From Lentzea albida (GTDB taxonomy: Bacteria > Actinomycetota > Actinomycetes > Mycobacteriales > Pseudonocardiaceae), in the NCBI RefSeq assembly GCF_900111005.1, contig NZ_FOFV01000023.1, positions 62,001 to 126,000 of the forward strand: DNA of 64,000 bases, given 5' to 3'. A model generated the notes under the pieces. The model saw only the letters and a program-made list of their open reading frames with translations. It searched no databases and had not been told where the DNA came from. A program made the position numbers and the translations under genes. Positions within the stretch are counted from its first letter, which is position 1; the number at the start of each line of letters is the position of its first letter. Below are positions 1-8,578 of this stretch, piece after piece.

Positions 1-80
1 AGGCGGAGTGGACACCCGCCGTGCTGGAGACCAGGCAGAAGGAACTGCTGCGCACGCTCAGCGAAGGCTGGGACCTGTGA
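1..80 (+). CDS. C-terminal end of an unidentified protein (partial)
   Basis: Only the last 25 codons are in the window, ending at TGA 78-80. The readable tail (AEWTPAVLETRQKELLRTL, then SEGWDL) has a W-x(6)-R-x(12)-W spacing. That spacing resembles the C-terminal helix of DUF1524/DUF262 (GmrSD-type HNH) proteins, but 25 residues are too few to assign a family. It runs convergently into the small membrane gene at 81-206, with no space between the two stop codons. Confidence 0.45.
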   Translation, partial: AEWTPAVLETRQKELLRTLSEGWDL

Positions 81-206
81 TCAGGGCTTGCGGCGCTTGA
101 CCGCGACCACGATCACCGCCACCAGCGCCAGCAACCCGGCCACGCCCAGCGCCAGGTCTCCGATCGCCAGGTCGTCGGCTTGGGCGAGCACCAGGGCCAG
201 TCGCAT
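81..206 (-). CDS. Small single-pass membrane protein, 41 aa
   Basis: ATG at 206, stop TGA at 81-83. The protein starts MRLALVLAQADDLAIGDLAL, continues with one long hydrophobic stretch (about residues 20-36, Gly/Ala/Leu/Val-rich) and ends in the basic tail KRRKP. This is the layout of a single-pass protein with a cytoplasmic positive C-terminus. No family is recognised and no function is inferred. The stop codon abuts the stop of the convergent upstream gene. Being a real gene is supported by the clean hydrophobic-then-basic pattern and high third-position GC, not by homology. Confidence 0.45.
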   Translation of the reverse strand: MRLALVLAQADDLAIGDLALGVAGLLALVAVIVVAVKRRKP

Positions 207-266
207 GAGACCAACCTAATCCTTGGACCACCGCCGCGCCGAGGATTGTGTGGGACCGTATGAGGT

Positions 267-950
267 GTGCTGCAAGCCTGTCTGAACGGCTCCCGCACAG
301 CCGAGGAGCACCCGGCCCTGCCGCTGTCCCCCGAACGCCTCGCCGAGGACGCGGCCGACGTCGCCGCGCTCGGCGTCACGTCGGTGCACATCCACCCGCG
401 TGACGTCATCGGCGGGCTCACGCTCGTCGGGCCCGAGGTGGCCACGACGATCGCCACCGTCCGCGCGGCCGTGCCCGGCATCGAGATCAGCGTGTCCACC
501 ACCGTGCCCGGCCGCCGGGAGCACCTGATCGCCAGCTGGGCGGCGCTCGCGGCGGGGCGGCCCGACGTCGCCGGCGTGCACGTCGCGGAACCGGGCTGGC
601 GCGACCTCGCCCGGGCCCTGCACCGGGTGGGTGTCGGGGTGGAGCTCGTCGTCGCCACTCCGGCGCAGCTAGGAGACCTGCCCGAAGGCGTCAGCCGGAT
701 CACCGTCGTGGCGACGAGGGAGACGGCCGAGAGCCTGCTCGGCCACGTGGAGCCGCTCGGTCTGCCGGTGCTGCTGCACGGCCGCGACAGCGACGCCTGG
801 CCCGTCCTCGACTACGCCGCGGTCCTCGAACACGACGTGCGCATGGGCCTGGAGGACACGCTGCACCTGCCCGACGGCCGCCTGGCCAGGAACAACGCGG
901 AACTCGTAGCACTGGCCAGGAGACGCCAGCGCACCAGGGCGCCGAGCTAG
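267..950 (+). CDS. BKACE family (DUF849) beta-keto acid cleavage enzyme
   Basis: The 227-aa product has the N-terminal pattern of the beta-keto acid cleavage enzymes: ACLNGSR near the start, HPALPLSPERLAEDA, then VTSVHIHPRD (metal-binding HxH at about residues 48-50) and ISVSTT. Family members are zinc- or metal-dependent TIM-barrel enzymes that condense a beta-keto acid with acetyl-CoA and split the product. The substrate cannot be read from sequence. At 227 residues it is shorter than the usual 270-310, so the barrel may be trimmed at the C-terminus. The GTG start at 267 is the only possible one, because an in-frame TGA sits at 261; there is no spaced Shine-Dalgarno, so translation may be leaderless. 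Confidence 0.75.
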   Translation: MLQACLNGSRTAEEHPALPLSPERLAEDAADVAALGVTSVHIHPRDVIGGLTLVGPEVATTIATVRAAVPGIEISVSTTVPGRREHLIASWAALAAGRPDVAGVHVAEPGWRDLARALHRVGVGVELVVATPAQLGDLPEGVSRITVVATRETAESLLGHVEPLGLPVLLHGRDSDAWPVLDYAAVLEHDVRMGLEDTLHLPDGRLARNNAELVALARRRQRTRAPS

Positions 951-976
951 TCGCCGGAGCCCCGAACACCACCGCC

Positions 977-1645
977 CTAGTCGGGGAGCACCACCGCGAC
1001 GATGCCCGCCAGGTGCGCCAATCTGGCCACCTCGGCCGCACGGAACATCGGGCCCCCGGGCCGTCCCACGACGAGCACGCGGTCCGGCTTGCCCAGCGGC
1101 GTCGCGGCCAGTTCGGTGCCCAGCTCGCGCCAGGTCTCCGGCACCCACTCCTCCTCGCCGTCGAGCACGGTCGCGCGCTCCAGCGGGAACCACGGCACGT
1201 CGAGCATGCGGGTCTCGGGCGCGGCCGACGACGCGGTCAGCCGGTGGATGCCGGTGCCGTTCGGGCCGACCACGACGGCCCAGCCGGCGCGGATGATCTT
1301 CGGGACGCCCTCGGTGAAGATCTCGAGGCCCTTGCGCGGTTCCTCGGCGATCTCCTCGACCAGTTCCAGCTCGCGGTGCGTGTCCAGAATGCCCGCGTAC
1401 GGGCGCACGGCGTCGACCTCGACGCCCTCGATGGACTCGGCCGCGGTGATCAGGGTGTCCGGCAGGCGGCCGGAGGGGAGCTCCACCACGAGGTCGTCGA
1501 TGGCGAGGCCGGAACCGCGTTCCACCACGTCGACGCTGAGTATGTCCGCCCCGATCTCGCCCAATGCCGTTGCGACCGCGCCGAGGGTGCCGGGACGGTC
1601 CGGGAGCTGGACCCGGATCAGGAACGACAAGGTGAACGCCTCCAT
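977..1645 (-). CDS. ACT domain-containing protein
   Basis: The 222-aa protein begins MEAFTLSFLIRVQLPDRPG, the start of an ACT fold (beta-alpha-beta-beta-alpha-beta, residues about 6-75) ending near the DAVRP region. The remainder (about 90-222) contains the strands GWAVVVGPNGTGIHRLTASS and DRVLVVGRPGGPMF and resembles a GAF-like ligand domain. ACT domains usually bind amino acids as allosteric ligands; no enzyme domain is attached. It lies divergent from gatC, the position held in mycobacteria by Rv3013, which is also an ACT protein. A role in sensing amino acids next to the amidotransferase operon is an inference. No Shine-Dalgarno is visible before the ATG at 1645. Confidence 0.75.
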   Translation of the reverse strand: MEAFTLSFLIRVQLPDRPGTLGAVATALGEIGADILSVDVVERGSGLAIDDLVVELPSGRLPDTLITAAESIEGVEVDAVRPYAGILDTHRELELVEEIAEEPRKGLEIFTEGVPKIIRAGWAVVVGPNGTGIHRLTASSAAPETRMLDVPWFPLERATVLDGEEEWVPETWRELGTELAATPLGKPDRVLVVGRPGGPMFRAAEVARLAHLAGIVAVVLPD

Positions 1646-1747
1646 AGCTCGTGCGAGAGACCCCGCGTCCCGCGCCGTTGCCGGTCGGTGATTCTCGCAG
1701 ACGCATCGTCAACGCATGACCTGCTGTCCGCGTTGCGAACCGGTTAA

Positions 1748-1814
1748 GTTGACGTGCCAGTCAACCGTAGTGGCGGTAACCCGTTCGAAGGCGCGCCTGA
1801 CCAGCCCATAGACT
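1748..1814 (+). promoter_or_regulatory. Possible gatC promoter/operator region
   Basis: TTGACG (1749-1754) is a good -35 match. It lies inside an 18-bp inverted repeat, GTTGAC (1748-1753) with GTCAAC (1760-1765). A -10-like TAACCC (1777-1782) and a second candidate TAGACT (1809-1814) follow. The IR could be an operator in the space between the divergent ACT gene and gatC. Assignment is by consensus only. Confidence 0.3.
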
Positions 1815-1860
1815 CACGGGGTTCCCGATTCGTATCCCGACCCTACGGGGGTTGACAGGA

Positions 1861-2160
1861 GTGCCCAGCATCTCCCGCGACGAGGTCGCGCACCTGGCGA
1901 AGCTCGCCAGGCTGGCTGTTACCGAGGACGAGCTCGACTTGTTCGCCGGCCAGCTCGACGTGATCCTCCAGTCGGTGGCTTCCGTTGGCGACATCGCCAC
2001 GGCCGACATCCCGCCGACGTCGCACGCCGTTCCGCTGACCAACGTCTTCCGCGAGGACGTGGTCCGTCCGAGCCTCGGTCAGCAGCAGGCGCTCTCCGGC
2101 GCTCCTGAGGCCGAGGACGGCCGGTTCCGCGTGCCCCGCATCCTGGGTGAGGAAGCATGA
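1861..2160 (+). CDS. gatC: Asp-tRNA(Asn)/Glu-tRNA(Gln) amidotransferase subunit C
   Basis: The 99-aa GatC begins [20 protein letters not shown] and ends VPRILGEEA, both typical of the family. GatC is the small helper that wraps GatA and GatB in the heterotrimeric amidotransferase, which converts misacylated Glu-tRNA(Gln) (and Asp-tRNA(Asn)) to the correct amide form. The GTG at 1861 is chosen because related proteins start with M-P-x-I-x-R-E/D-E-V; an in-frame TTG at 1852 would add three residues. It is the first gene of the gat operon and overlaps gatA by 4 nt (ATGA), which implies coupled translation. Confidence 0.93.
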   Translation: MPSISRDEVAHLAKLARLAVTEDELDLFAGQLDVILQSVASVGDIATADIPPTSHAVPLTNVFREDVVRPSLGQQQALSGAPEAEDGRFRVPRILGEEA

Positions 2161-3641
2161 CCAACGACCTGATCCACGCCACCGCGGCCGAGCTCGCCGC
2201 GAAGATCCACAGCGGTGAGGTCACCTCCGTCGAGGTCACGCAGGCCCACCTGGACCGCATCGCCGAGACCGACGGGAAGGTCAACGCCTTCCTGCACGTC
2301 GACACCCAGGGCGCGCTCGCGCAGGCCCGCAGGGTCGACGAGGCCGTCAAGGCCGGTGAGCAGGTCTCCCCGCTCGCCGGTGTGCCGTTGGCGCTCAAGG
2401 ACGTCATGACGACCGAGGGCGTGCCGACCACGGTCGGTTCGAAGATCCTCGAAGGCTGGCTGCCGCCCTACGACGCGACGGTGACGCGCAAGCTCAAGGA
2501 AGCCGGCGTCGTCATCCTCGGCAAGACGAACATGGACGAGTTCGCCATGGGTTCGTCCACCGAGAACTCGGCGTACGGCCCCACGCACAACCCGTGGGAC
2601 CTCGACCGCATCCCCGGCGGCTCCGGCGGTGGCTCGTCCGCCGCGCTGGCCGCCCTGCAGGCGCCGCTCGCGATCGGCACCGACACCGGTGGCTCGATCC
2701 GCCAGCCCGGCGCCGTCACCGGCACCGTCGGCGTGAAGCCCACCTACGGCGGTGTCAGCCGCTACGGCCTCGTGGCGTTCTCGTCCAGCCTCGACCAGGC
2801 CGGTCCGTGTGCGCGCACGGTGCTCGACGCCGCGCTGCTGCACGAGGTCATCGCGGGCTACGACCACATGGACTCCACGTCCATCAACGCGCCCGTGCCG
2901 CCCGTCGTCGCCGCCGCCCGCGAGGGCCTGAGCGGTGACCTGTCCGGTCTGCGCATCGGTGTCGTCACGCAGTTCAGCGGTGAGGGCTACCAGCAGGGCG
3001 TGCTGCGCAGCTTCGAGGCCGCCGTGTCGCAGCTCAAGGAGCTCGGCGCGGAGATCGCGGACGTGTCGTGCCCGAGCTTCGACTACGCGCTTCCGGCGTA
3101 CTACCTCATCGCGCCGAGCGAGTGCTCGTCGAACCTCGCCCGGTTCGACGCCATGCGCTACGGCCTGCGCGTCGGCGACGACGGCACGCGCAGCACCGAG
3201 GAGGTCATGTCGCTGACCCGCGAGGCCGGCTTCGGCCCGGAGGTCAAGCGCCGCATCATGATCGGCACGTACGCGCTGTCGTCCGGCTATTACGACGCGT
3301 ACTACGGCTCGGCCCAGAAGGTCCGCACGCTGATCACGCAGGACTTCGCGAAGGCGTTCGAGAACTTCGACGTGCTCATCTCCCCGACCACGCCCACCAC
3401 GGCGTTCAAGATCGGCGAGCGCGCGAACGACCCGATGGCCATGTACAAGGCCGACCTCTGCACCATCCCCGCGAACCTCGCGGGCACCCCGGCCATGAGC
3501 GTGCCGAGCGGTCTGTCCGATGAGGACGGTCTGCCGGTCGGTCTGCAGATCATGGCTCCCGCACTGCAGGACCACCGCATGTACCGCGTCGCCGCGGCGT
3601 ACGAGGCGGCGCGCGGCGCGTTTGGAGGCCCGTCGCTGTGA
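2157..3641 (+). CDS. gatA: Asp-tRNA(Asn)/Glu-tRNA(Gln) amidotransferase subunit A
   Basis: The 494-aa amidase-signature enzyme hydrolyses glutamine and channels ammonia to GatB. The complete catalytic Ser-cisSer-Lys triad is present: K81 (in VPLALKDV), S156 (in [11 protein letters not shown]) and nucleophile S180 (in [11 protein letters not shown]). Length is normal for GatA. The start ATG at 2157 overlaps the gatC stop, and the end overlaps the GTG of the next small gene by 4 nt (GTGA), so the whole operon looks translationally coupled. Confidence 0.96.
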   Translation: MTNDLIHATAAELAAKIHSGEVTSVEVTQAHLDRIAETDGKVNAFLHVDTQGALAQARRVDEAVKAGEQVSPLAGVPLALKDVMTTEGVPTTVGSKILEGWLPPYDATVTRKLKEAGVVILGKTNMDEFAMGSSTENSAYGPTHNPWDLDRIPGGSGGGSSAALAALQAPLAIGTDTGGSIRQPGAVTGTVGVKPTYGGVSRYGLVAFSSSLDQAGPCARTVLDAALLHEVIAGYDHMDSTSINAPVPPVVAAAREGLSGDLSGLRIGVVTQFSGEGYQQGVLRSFEAAVSQLKELGAEIADVSCPSFDYALPAYYLIAPSECSSNLARFDAMRYGLRVGDDGTRSTEEVMSLTREAGFGPEVKRRIMIGTYALSSGYYDAYYGSAQKVRTLITQDFAKAFENFDVLISPTTPTTAFKIGERANDPMAMYKADLCTIPANLAGTPAMSVPSGLSDEDGLPVGLQIMAPALQDHRMYRVAAAYEAARGAFGGPSL

Positions 3642-3835
3642 ACATCAAGAAGGCAAGGGGAATCCTCGGCCTCGCCGGTGCCGTCGCGGGAGCGGCGGGA
3701 GCGTTCTCCGGCTTCCGCAACGCCCGTGCGAAGAACGACAAGCTGGCACTGGCGAACGCGATCGCCAGCATCGCGGTGGCGCTCACCGGTGCTGCGCTGG
3801 CTGTTCGTGCTCTGCGGAAGGACGACTTGGCATGA
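3638..3835 (+). CDS. Small membrane protein encoded inside the gatCAB operon
   Basis: A 65-aa protein starting at GTG 3638, overlapping gatA by 4 nt and gatB by 4 nt (ATGA at 3832). It is rich in Ala and Gly with two hydrophobic stretches (about residues 8-24 and 38-58), split by a polar link [12 protein letters not shown] and ending in the basic RALRKDD. Two short transmembrane helices are likely. I recognise no family. The perfect double overlap argues that it is a real, co-translated gene and not a spacer. A link to amidotransferase function is not known. Confidence 0.7.
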   Translation: MNIKKARGILGLAGAVAGAAGAFSGFRNARAKNDKLALANAIASIAVALTGAALAVRALRKDDLA

Positions 3836-5334
3836 CCTCCCTGGTTGAGCTGATGGACTACGACGAGGTCGTCGAGAAGTACGACCCCGTCCTGGGCCTG
3901 GAAGTGCACGTCGAGCTGCACACCAACACGAAGATGTTCTGCGGCTGTGCCAACGAGTTCGGTGGCGAGCCGAACACGCACACCTGCCCGACGTGCCTGG
4001 GCCTGCCGGGCTCGCTGCCGGTGGTGAACGCCAAGGCCGTCGAGTCCGCGATCCGCATCGGCCTCGCGCTGAACTGTGAGATCGCCGAGTGGTGCCGGTT
4101 CGCGCGGAAGAACTACTTCTACCCGGACATGCCGAAGAACTTCCAGACGTCGCAGTACGACGAGCCGATCGCCTTCAACGGCTGGCTCGACGTGACGCTG
4201 GACGACGGCGAGGTCATCCGCGTCGAGATCGAGCGCGCGCACATGGAGGAGGACACGGGCAAGTCGCTGCACGTCGGCGGCGCGACCGGTCGCATCCACG
4301 GCGCCGAGCACTCGCTGCTCGACTACAACCGCGCCGGCGTGCCGCTGATCGAGATCGTCACGAAGATGATCCCGGGCACCGGCCGCCGCGCCCCCGAGGT
4401 CGCCCGCGCGTACGTCACGGCGCTGCGCGACCTGCTGAAGGCGCTCGACGTGTCCGACGTCCGCATGGACCAGGGCTCGCTGCGCTGCGACGCGAACGTG
4501 TCGCTCAGCCCGAAGGCGACCGGCGCCCTGGGCACCCGCACCGAGACCAAGAACGTCAACTCGCTGCGCAGCGTCGAACGCGCCGTCCGCTTCGAGATGA
4601 CGCGCCAGGCGGCCGTGCTCGAGTCCGGCGGCGAGGTCGTCCAGGAGACCCGTCACTTCGACGAGTCGTCCGGCAGCACCTCCCCGGGCCGCAAGAAGGA
4701 GACGGCGGAGGACTACCGCTACTTCCCGGAGCCCGACCTGGTCCCGATCGCGCCGTCGCGCGAGTGGGTCGAGGAGCTCCGCGGCACCCTGCCCGAGCTC
4801 CCCTGGGAGCGCCGCGCGCGCATCCAGAAGGACTGGAACCTCACCGACGAGGTCCTCCGCGACCTGGTCAACGCGGGCGCCCTGGACCTCATCATCGCGA
4901 CCGTCGAGGCGGGCGCGAAGCCGGACGAGGCCCGCCCCTGGTGGGTGTCGTACCTCGCGCAGCAGGCGAACACGCGCGGCGTGGAGCTGTCGGCCCTGCC
5001 CATCACGCCGGCCGACGTGGCGCGCGTGATCGAGCTGGTCAACACCGGCGCCCTGACCAACAAGCTCGCCCGCGAGGCCGTCAACGGCGTCCTGGAGGGC
5101 GAGGGCACGCCGGACGAGGTCGTCGAGAAGCGCGGCCTCAAGGTCGTCTCGGACGACTCGGCGCTCGAGAAGGCCGTCGACGAGGCCCTCGCGGCCCAGC
5201 CGGACGTGGCCCAGAAGATCCGCGACGGCAAGGTCCAGGCGGCCGGTGCCATCGTCGGCGCGGTCATGAAGGCCACCAAGGGCCAGGCGGACGCGGCCCG
5301 GGTTCGCGAGATCGTGCTCGCTCGCTGCTCCTAG
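3832..5334 (+). CDS. gatB: Asp-tRNA(Asn)/Glu-tRNA(Gln) amidotransferase subunit B
   Basis: The 500-aa GatB activates the tRNA-bound Glu or Asp with ATP and transfers ammonia. Signature parts are [20 protein letters not shown], a zinc site from C37, C39, C52 and C55 (CGC ... CPTC), the catalytic core including [14 protein letters not shown], and the C-terminal helical/YqeY tail that contacts tRNA. ATG 3832 overlaps the stop of the preceding small gene, which fixes the start; the reading frame is open further upstream, but that part lies in gatA. It is the last gene of the operon, followed by a strong terminator. No glnS is visible here, in line with use of the transamidation route. Confidence 0.96.
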   Translation: MTSLVELMDYDEVVEKYDPVLGLEVHVELHTNTKMFCGCANEFGGEPNTHTCPTCLGLPGSLPVVNAKAVESAIRIGLALNCEIAEWCRFARKNYFYPDMPKNFQTSQYDEPIAFNGWLDVTLDDGEVIRVEIERAHMEEDTGKSLHVGGATGRIHGAEHSLLDYNRAGVPLIEIVTKMIPGTGRRAPEVARAYVTALRDLLKALDVSDVRMDQGSLRCDANVSLSPKATGALGTRTETKNVNSLRSVERAVRFEMTRQAAVLESGGEVVQETRHFDESSGSTSPGRKKETAEDYRYFPEPDLVPIAPSREWVEELRGTLPELPWERRARIQKDWNLTDEVLRDLVNAGALDLIIATVEAGAKPDEARPWWVSYLAQQANTRGVELSALPITPADVARVIELVNTGALTNKLAREAVNGVLEGEGTPDEVVEKRGLKVVSDDSALEKAVDEALAAQPDVAQKIRDGKVQAAGAIVGAVMKATKGQADAARVREIVLARCS

Positions 5335-5353
5335 ATACATATAGGACATAAAA

Positions 5354-5395
5354 ATCACAAAGGGTCACCTGTTTGTGCAGGTGGCCCTTTGTGAT
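5354..5395 (+). terminator. Intrinsic terminator of the gat operon
   Basis: An 18-bp stem (5354-5371 with 5378-5395, one G-T pair) with a 6-nt loop, 20 nt after gatB. The stem end is A/T-rich (ATCACAAAGGG ... CCCTTTGTGAT), so it can act on either strand. Confidence 0.85.
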
Positions 5396-5518
5396 CTTAG
5401 GCCGTCTGAGTGGCTGTTAGCTAAATGAGACGTATGTGTGTAGCCGTGTGTGCGACTCTTTCGGGGCAATCCATCTGGGGGGATGGATGGTAATAGTCCA
5501 AACGAGGGGGGAAACCTC

Positions 5519-5743
5519 ATGAGTGGCCAGCACGAAGGTTTGTTCACAAACATCGTCGACAAGTTCAAGGACGTCCTGGACGGCGACGACGACCGCAAGG
5601 ACAAGACCCCGGAGCCGGAAGACCCGCCGCTGGAGACGCAGTGCTGCGGCCGTCCTCCGGGTCAGACGCTCGTCGCCTGGGGGCACAAGGCGGACTGCCC
5701 GAACCACCCGGACAACCTGGCCACCACGGAAAAGGTCGGCTAG
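5519..5743 (+). CDS. Small acidic protein with a Cys/His-rich tail, 74 aa
   Basis: ATG 5519 follows an excellent Shine-Dalgarno (GAGGGGGG, 5504-5511, 7-nt spacing). The N-terminal half (MSGQHEGLFTNIVDKFKDVL) could form one amphipathic helix, the middle is highly charged (DGDDDRKDKTPEPEDPP), and the C-terminal part has two adjacent cysteines, a third cysteine and two histidines (CCGRPPGQ ... HKADCPNHP) that could bind a metal. I do not recognise the family. It lies 83 nt before the CHAT protease gene on the same strand, so co-transcription is possible and it is a candidate partner or substrate, though nothing in the sequence proves this. Confidence 0.65.
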   Translation: MSGQHEGLFTNIVDKFKDVLDGDDDRKDKTPEPEDPPLETQCCGRPPGQTLVAWGHKADCPNHPDNLATTEKVG

Positions 5744-5826
5744 GTCACCCTCCGCGTTGTCCGCTGACCTGGCCTGCGCCTGGTTGGCGGACAGCGCCGT
5801 TCGGGCGCATGTGGTGTGATGATCAC

Positions 5827-8400
5827 ATGCCCGCTCGTGCCTTGGACAGAGCGCGCGAGTTGTACATGAGCGGATGGAACGAGCAGGAGAACTACCGAGC
5901 TCCCGCTGCCATCCGGTTGTTCAACCGAGCACTCGCGCACGCTGACCGAGCACCCGACAGTCCTGATCGGACAGAACTGCGGGTGCGCGTCCTCTACAAC
6001 CTGGGTCGCAGTGTTGGCGAGACCAGCGGAATGGCCGCGGCCGTCGCGACGTTCGACGCGGCCCGCCGAGAAGCCGACCTGCTCGAGGACCTCAAGCTGC
6101 GCGCCTTGCTCCACGGCTGCATCGACCACAGTCAAGGCATGATCGTCCTTCGCCTGGGACAGCCCGAACAGGCTGTGCAGTGGTTCGGCCCGATGATCTC
6201 GTTCGTCGAGCAGGAGATGTCCTCGGCACAGGAGCCGGTCACCTCGGACCTGGTGCGCCGCCTCGCTTCCTCGCTGATCGCCCGCGCATTCGCCAATGCC
6301 GCGATCCGGAGGGCCGAGCTGGCGATCGCAGATCTCGAACGTGCCAACGCCCTCTCGCGCGAATACGAACTGCAAGATCTTTACCCCTACACGTTGCACG
6401 CGATCGCCAATGCCTACAAACAGAGCGGCGACCTTGCGGAGGCACTGCGGCGCTACGAGGACGTGAGTCGCTTCTTGAGCAGGCAGGAGCAGGCTTCCCT
6501 GCTCAGCGGCGTGCAGCTGGACCACGCCGAGGCCATGCTGATGGTCGGTCTGTCCGATGAGGCAGGGCGGGCGCTCGACGAGGCGCTGCCGGTGATGCGC
6601 AAGGAGAAGGTCCACCAGGACGTCGCCGAGGTCGAGATGTTCCGCGCGTCGGCCGCGTTGCTCGACGACCAGTTGGATCTGGCCCGCCGGATGGCCAAGC
6701 GGTCCCAGCGCAAACTGGAGAAGCGCGGCAGCACCTGGTGGATGATGGCGGCGTTGATCGAACTCTGGGCGCACGCCCTGCAGGCCAAGCGCGTCACCAA
6801 CCTGCTGGTGCAGAAGGCGCTGACGCTGTCCGAACAGCTCGCGGCCAACCACCTCGTGGACGAGGCCCGGCTGGCCAAGTTGCTGGCGGCCCGCCTGGAG
6901 GTGCGTCGGCACAGGCTCGTCGAGGGGGAGGAACTGCTGCGGCAGCTCCCCAGCCCGCGTGCTGTGACCCCGATCGACCACCGCATGCAGCGCAGACTCG
7001 TGCTCGCCGAACTCGCCTTGGCGAAGGGCAATCGCCGGTCGGCGCTGCTGCACGCGCGCAAGGGTCTGGACGAGCTGGGGAGCGTGCGCGACCAGCTCGG
7101 AGGGCTCGAGCTGGTGTCCGCCACCGCCGTGCACGGCCGGGAGCTCGGCGTGCTCGCGATCCGGCTCGTGCAGGAGAGCAACGACGCGCGGCAGCTGTTC
7201 ACGTGGCTGGAGCGCACGCGAGCGCAGACCTACCGGTACGAGCCGCTGGAACACGTCGAGAACCCGGAGCTGGCCGAACGGATCGCGGAGGTGCGCGGGC
7301 TCGGGCGCGACCTGATGCGCGCGGGCCTCGACGGCAGGCCCACCGCGGAGCTGCGGTCCAAGCTGGCCAGGGCGCAGCGGGAGGCCAACCGGCTCGGCTG
7401 GAACGCGCAGCGCTGGGGGCGGCCCCGGCCGATGGCCGGGCTCAGGGACGTGATCGCGGAGCTGGGCGAGCGGGCCATGGTGAGCTTCGTCGTGTCCGGT
7501 GGCGACATGGCGGCGGTGGTCGTCGCCGGCGCCAAGGTCCGGCTGGTGCGGCTCGGTGACGCGACTGAGGTGCTGGAGAGCGCGCAGAAGCTGCACTTCG
7601 ACCTCAACGCGTTGGCGCCTGACCACCTGCCGCCGCCGTTGGTGCAGGTGATCGGGGCCTCGGCTCGCAAGCAGGCGGACGCGCTCGACGCGAAGCTGAT
7701 CAAGCCGCTGGTCCACCTCATCGGTGAGCGCGAACTGGTCGTGGTGCCGACGGGCACGCTGTACGCGGTGCCCTGGGGCGTGATCCCGAGCCTGCACGGC
7801 AGGCCCGTCGTCACGGCGCCGAGCGCCACGGCGTGGCTGGCCGCGAGTCAGGCGGAGCGGCCCGCGACCGACAAGGTGTTGCTGGTGCGCGGGCCCAACC
7901 TGGGGTTCGCGGACGGGGAGCTCGACCGGCTCGCCGCGCACCACGAGAAGGCCACGGTGCTGTCGGGGGAGGACGCCACGGCGGCGAAGGTCCTCGAGCA
8001 CCTCGACGGTGCGGACCTCGTGCACGTCGCGGCGCACGGTGAGCACGAGAACGAGAACGCGCTGTTCTCGCGGCTGGAGCTCGACGACGGGCCGTTGTTC
8101 GCCCACGAGCTCGGGCGGCTGCGCACCCCGCCCGCCCACGTCGTGCTGGCCGCCTGCTCGCTGGCACTCAACCGGATCCGGCCCGGTGACGAGGCGCTCG
8201 GGTTCGCCGGCGCGATGCTGGCGGGTGGGACGCGGACCGTCGTGGCGGCGGCCAGCAAGGTCGGGGACGAGGTCAGTGCCGCGGCCATGGCCGACTACCA
8301 CCGGGCGTTGGTGGCCGGGGCGGCGCCCGCGGTGGCGTTGGCCGAGGCGATGGCCAAGGACCCGTTCCGGCGGCCGTTCCTCTGCCTGGGATCGGGCTAG
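5827..8400 (+). CDS. TPR-CHAT caspase-like protease
   Basis: The 857-aa protein has an N-terminal helical region with TPR-like repeats (about residues 10-480: RVLYNLGRSVGE, YTLHAIANAYKQSGDLAEAL, EVEMFRASAALLDDQLDLA and others) and a C-terminal CHAT domain (about 560-857). The catalytic dyad is readable as H737 (HVAAHGEH) and C777 (VLAACSLAL). CHAT domains are caspase/separase-clan cysteine peptidases. Several bacterial TPR-CHAT proteins act in antiphage immunity, cutting a partner after a trigger, while others have unknown roles. No signal peptide, so it is cytosolic. No gasdermin, CRISPR or NLR gene is nearby. The start could instead be the in-frame ATG at 5809. The upstream 74-aa gene is the only obvious partner candidate. 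Confidence 0.85.
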   Translation: MPARALDRARELYMSGWNEQENYRAPAAIRLFNRALAHADRAPDSPDRTELRVRVLYNLGRSVGETSGMAAAVATFDAARREADLLEDLKLRALLHGCIDHSQGMIVLRLGQPEQAVQWFGPMISFVEQEMSSAQEPVTSDLVRRLASSLIARAFANAAIRRAELAIADLERANALSREYELQDLYPYTLHAIANAYKQSGDLAEALRRYEDVSRFLSRQEQASLLSGVQLDHAEAMLMVGLSDEAGRALDEALPVMRKEKVHQDVAEVEMFRASAALLDDQLDLARRMAKRSQRKLEKRGSTWWMMAALIELWAHALQAKRVTNLLVQKALTLSEQLAANHLVDEARLAKLLAARLEVRRHRLVEGEELLRQLPSPRAVTPIDHRMQRRLVLAELALAKGNRRSALLHARKGLDELGSVRDQLGGLELVSATAVHGRELGVLAIRLVQESNDARQLFTWLERTRAQTYRYEPLEHVENPELAERIAEVRGLGRDLMRAGLDGRPTAELRSKLARAQREANRLGWNAQRWGRPRPMAGLRDVIAELGERAMVSFVVSGGDMAAVVVAGAKVRLVRLGDATEVLESAQKLHFDLNALAPDHLPPPLVQVIGASARKQADALDAKLIKPLVHLIGERELVVVPTGTLYAVPWGVIPSLHGRPVVTAPSATAWLAASQAERPATDKVLLVRGPNLGFADGELDRLAAHHEKATVLSGEDATAAKVLEHLDGADLVHVAAHGEHENENALFSRLELDDGPLFAHELGRLRTPPAHVVLAACSLALNRIRPGDEALGFAGAMLAGGTRTVVAAASKVGDEVSAAAMADYHRALVAGAAPAVALAEAMAKDPFRRPFLCLGSG

Positions 8401-8520
8401 TCCGAACGAGTGGTTCGCCGGCTCGAAGTCGCTGGTCGGCGGTGACTTCTGTGCCGTCGGTGAAGGCGGTTGGTGAACTTCTCGCGGGGCTGTGCCATGG
8501 TGGAAGTGGACCGAGGGAAG

Positions 8521-8562
8521 CAACGGCCCGCCTATCGGCTCTAGCCGGTGAGCGGGCCGTTG
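8521..8562 (+). promoter_or_regulatory. Strong hairpin in the leader of the M14 peptidase gene
   Basis: CAACGGCCCGC (8521-8531) pairs perfectly with GCGGGCCGTTG (8552-8562), and an inner CGGCT/AGCCG stem extends it. There is no T-run, so a simple terminator for the CHAT gene is less likely than a leader structure. A 15-codon ORF (ATG 8497, stop 8542-8544) runs through its left arm, which could tie folding to translation. Start codon of the peptidase is 17 nt downstream. Confidence 0.4.
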
Positions 8563-8578
8563 TGCGAGAAACGTCCGC

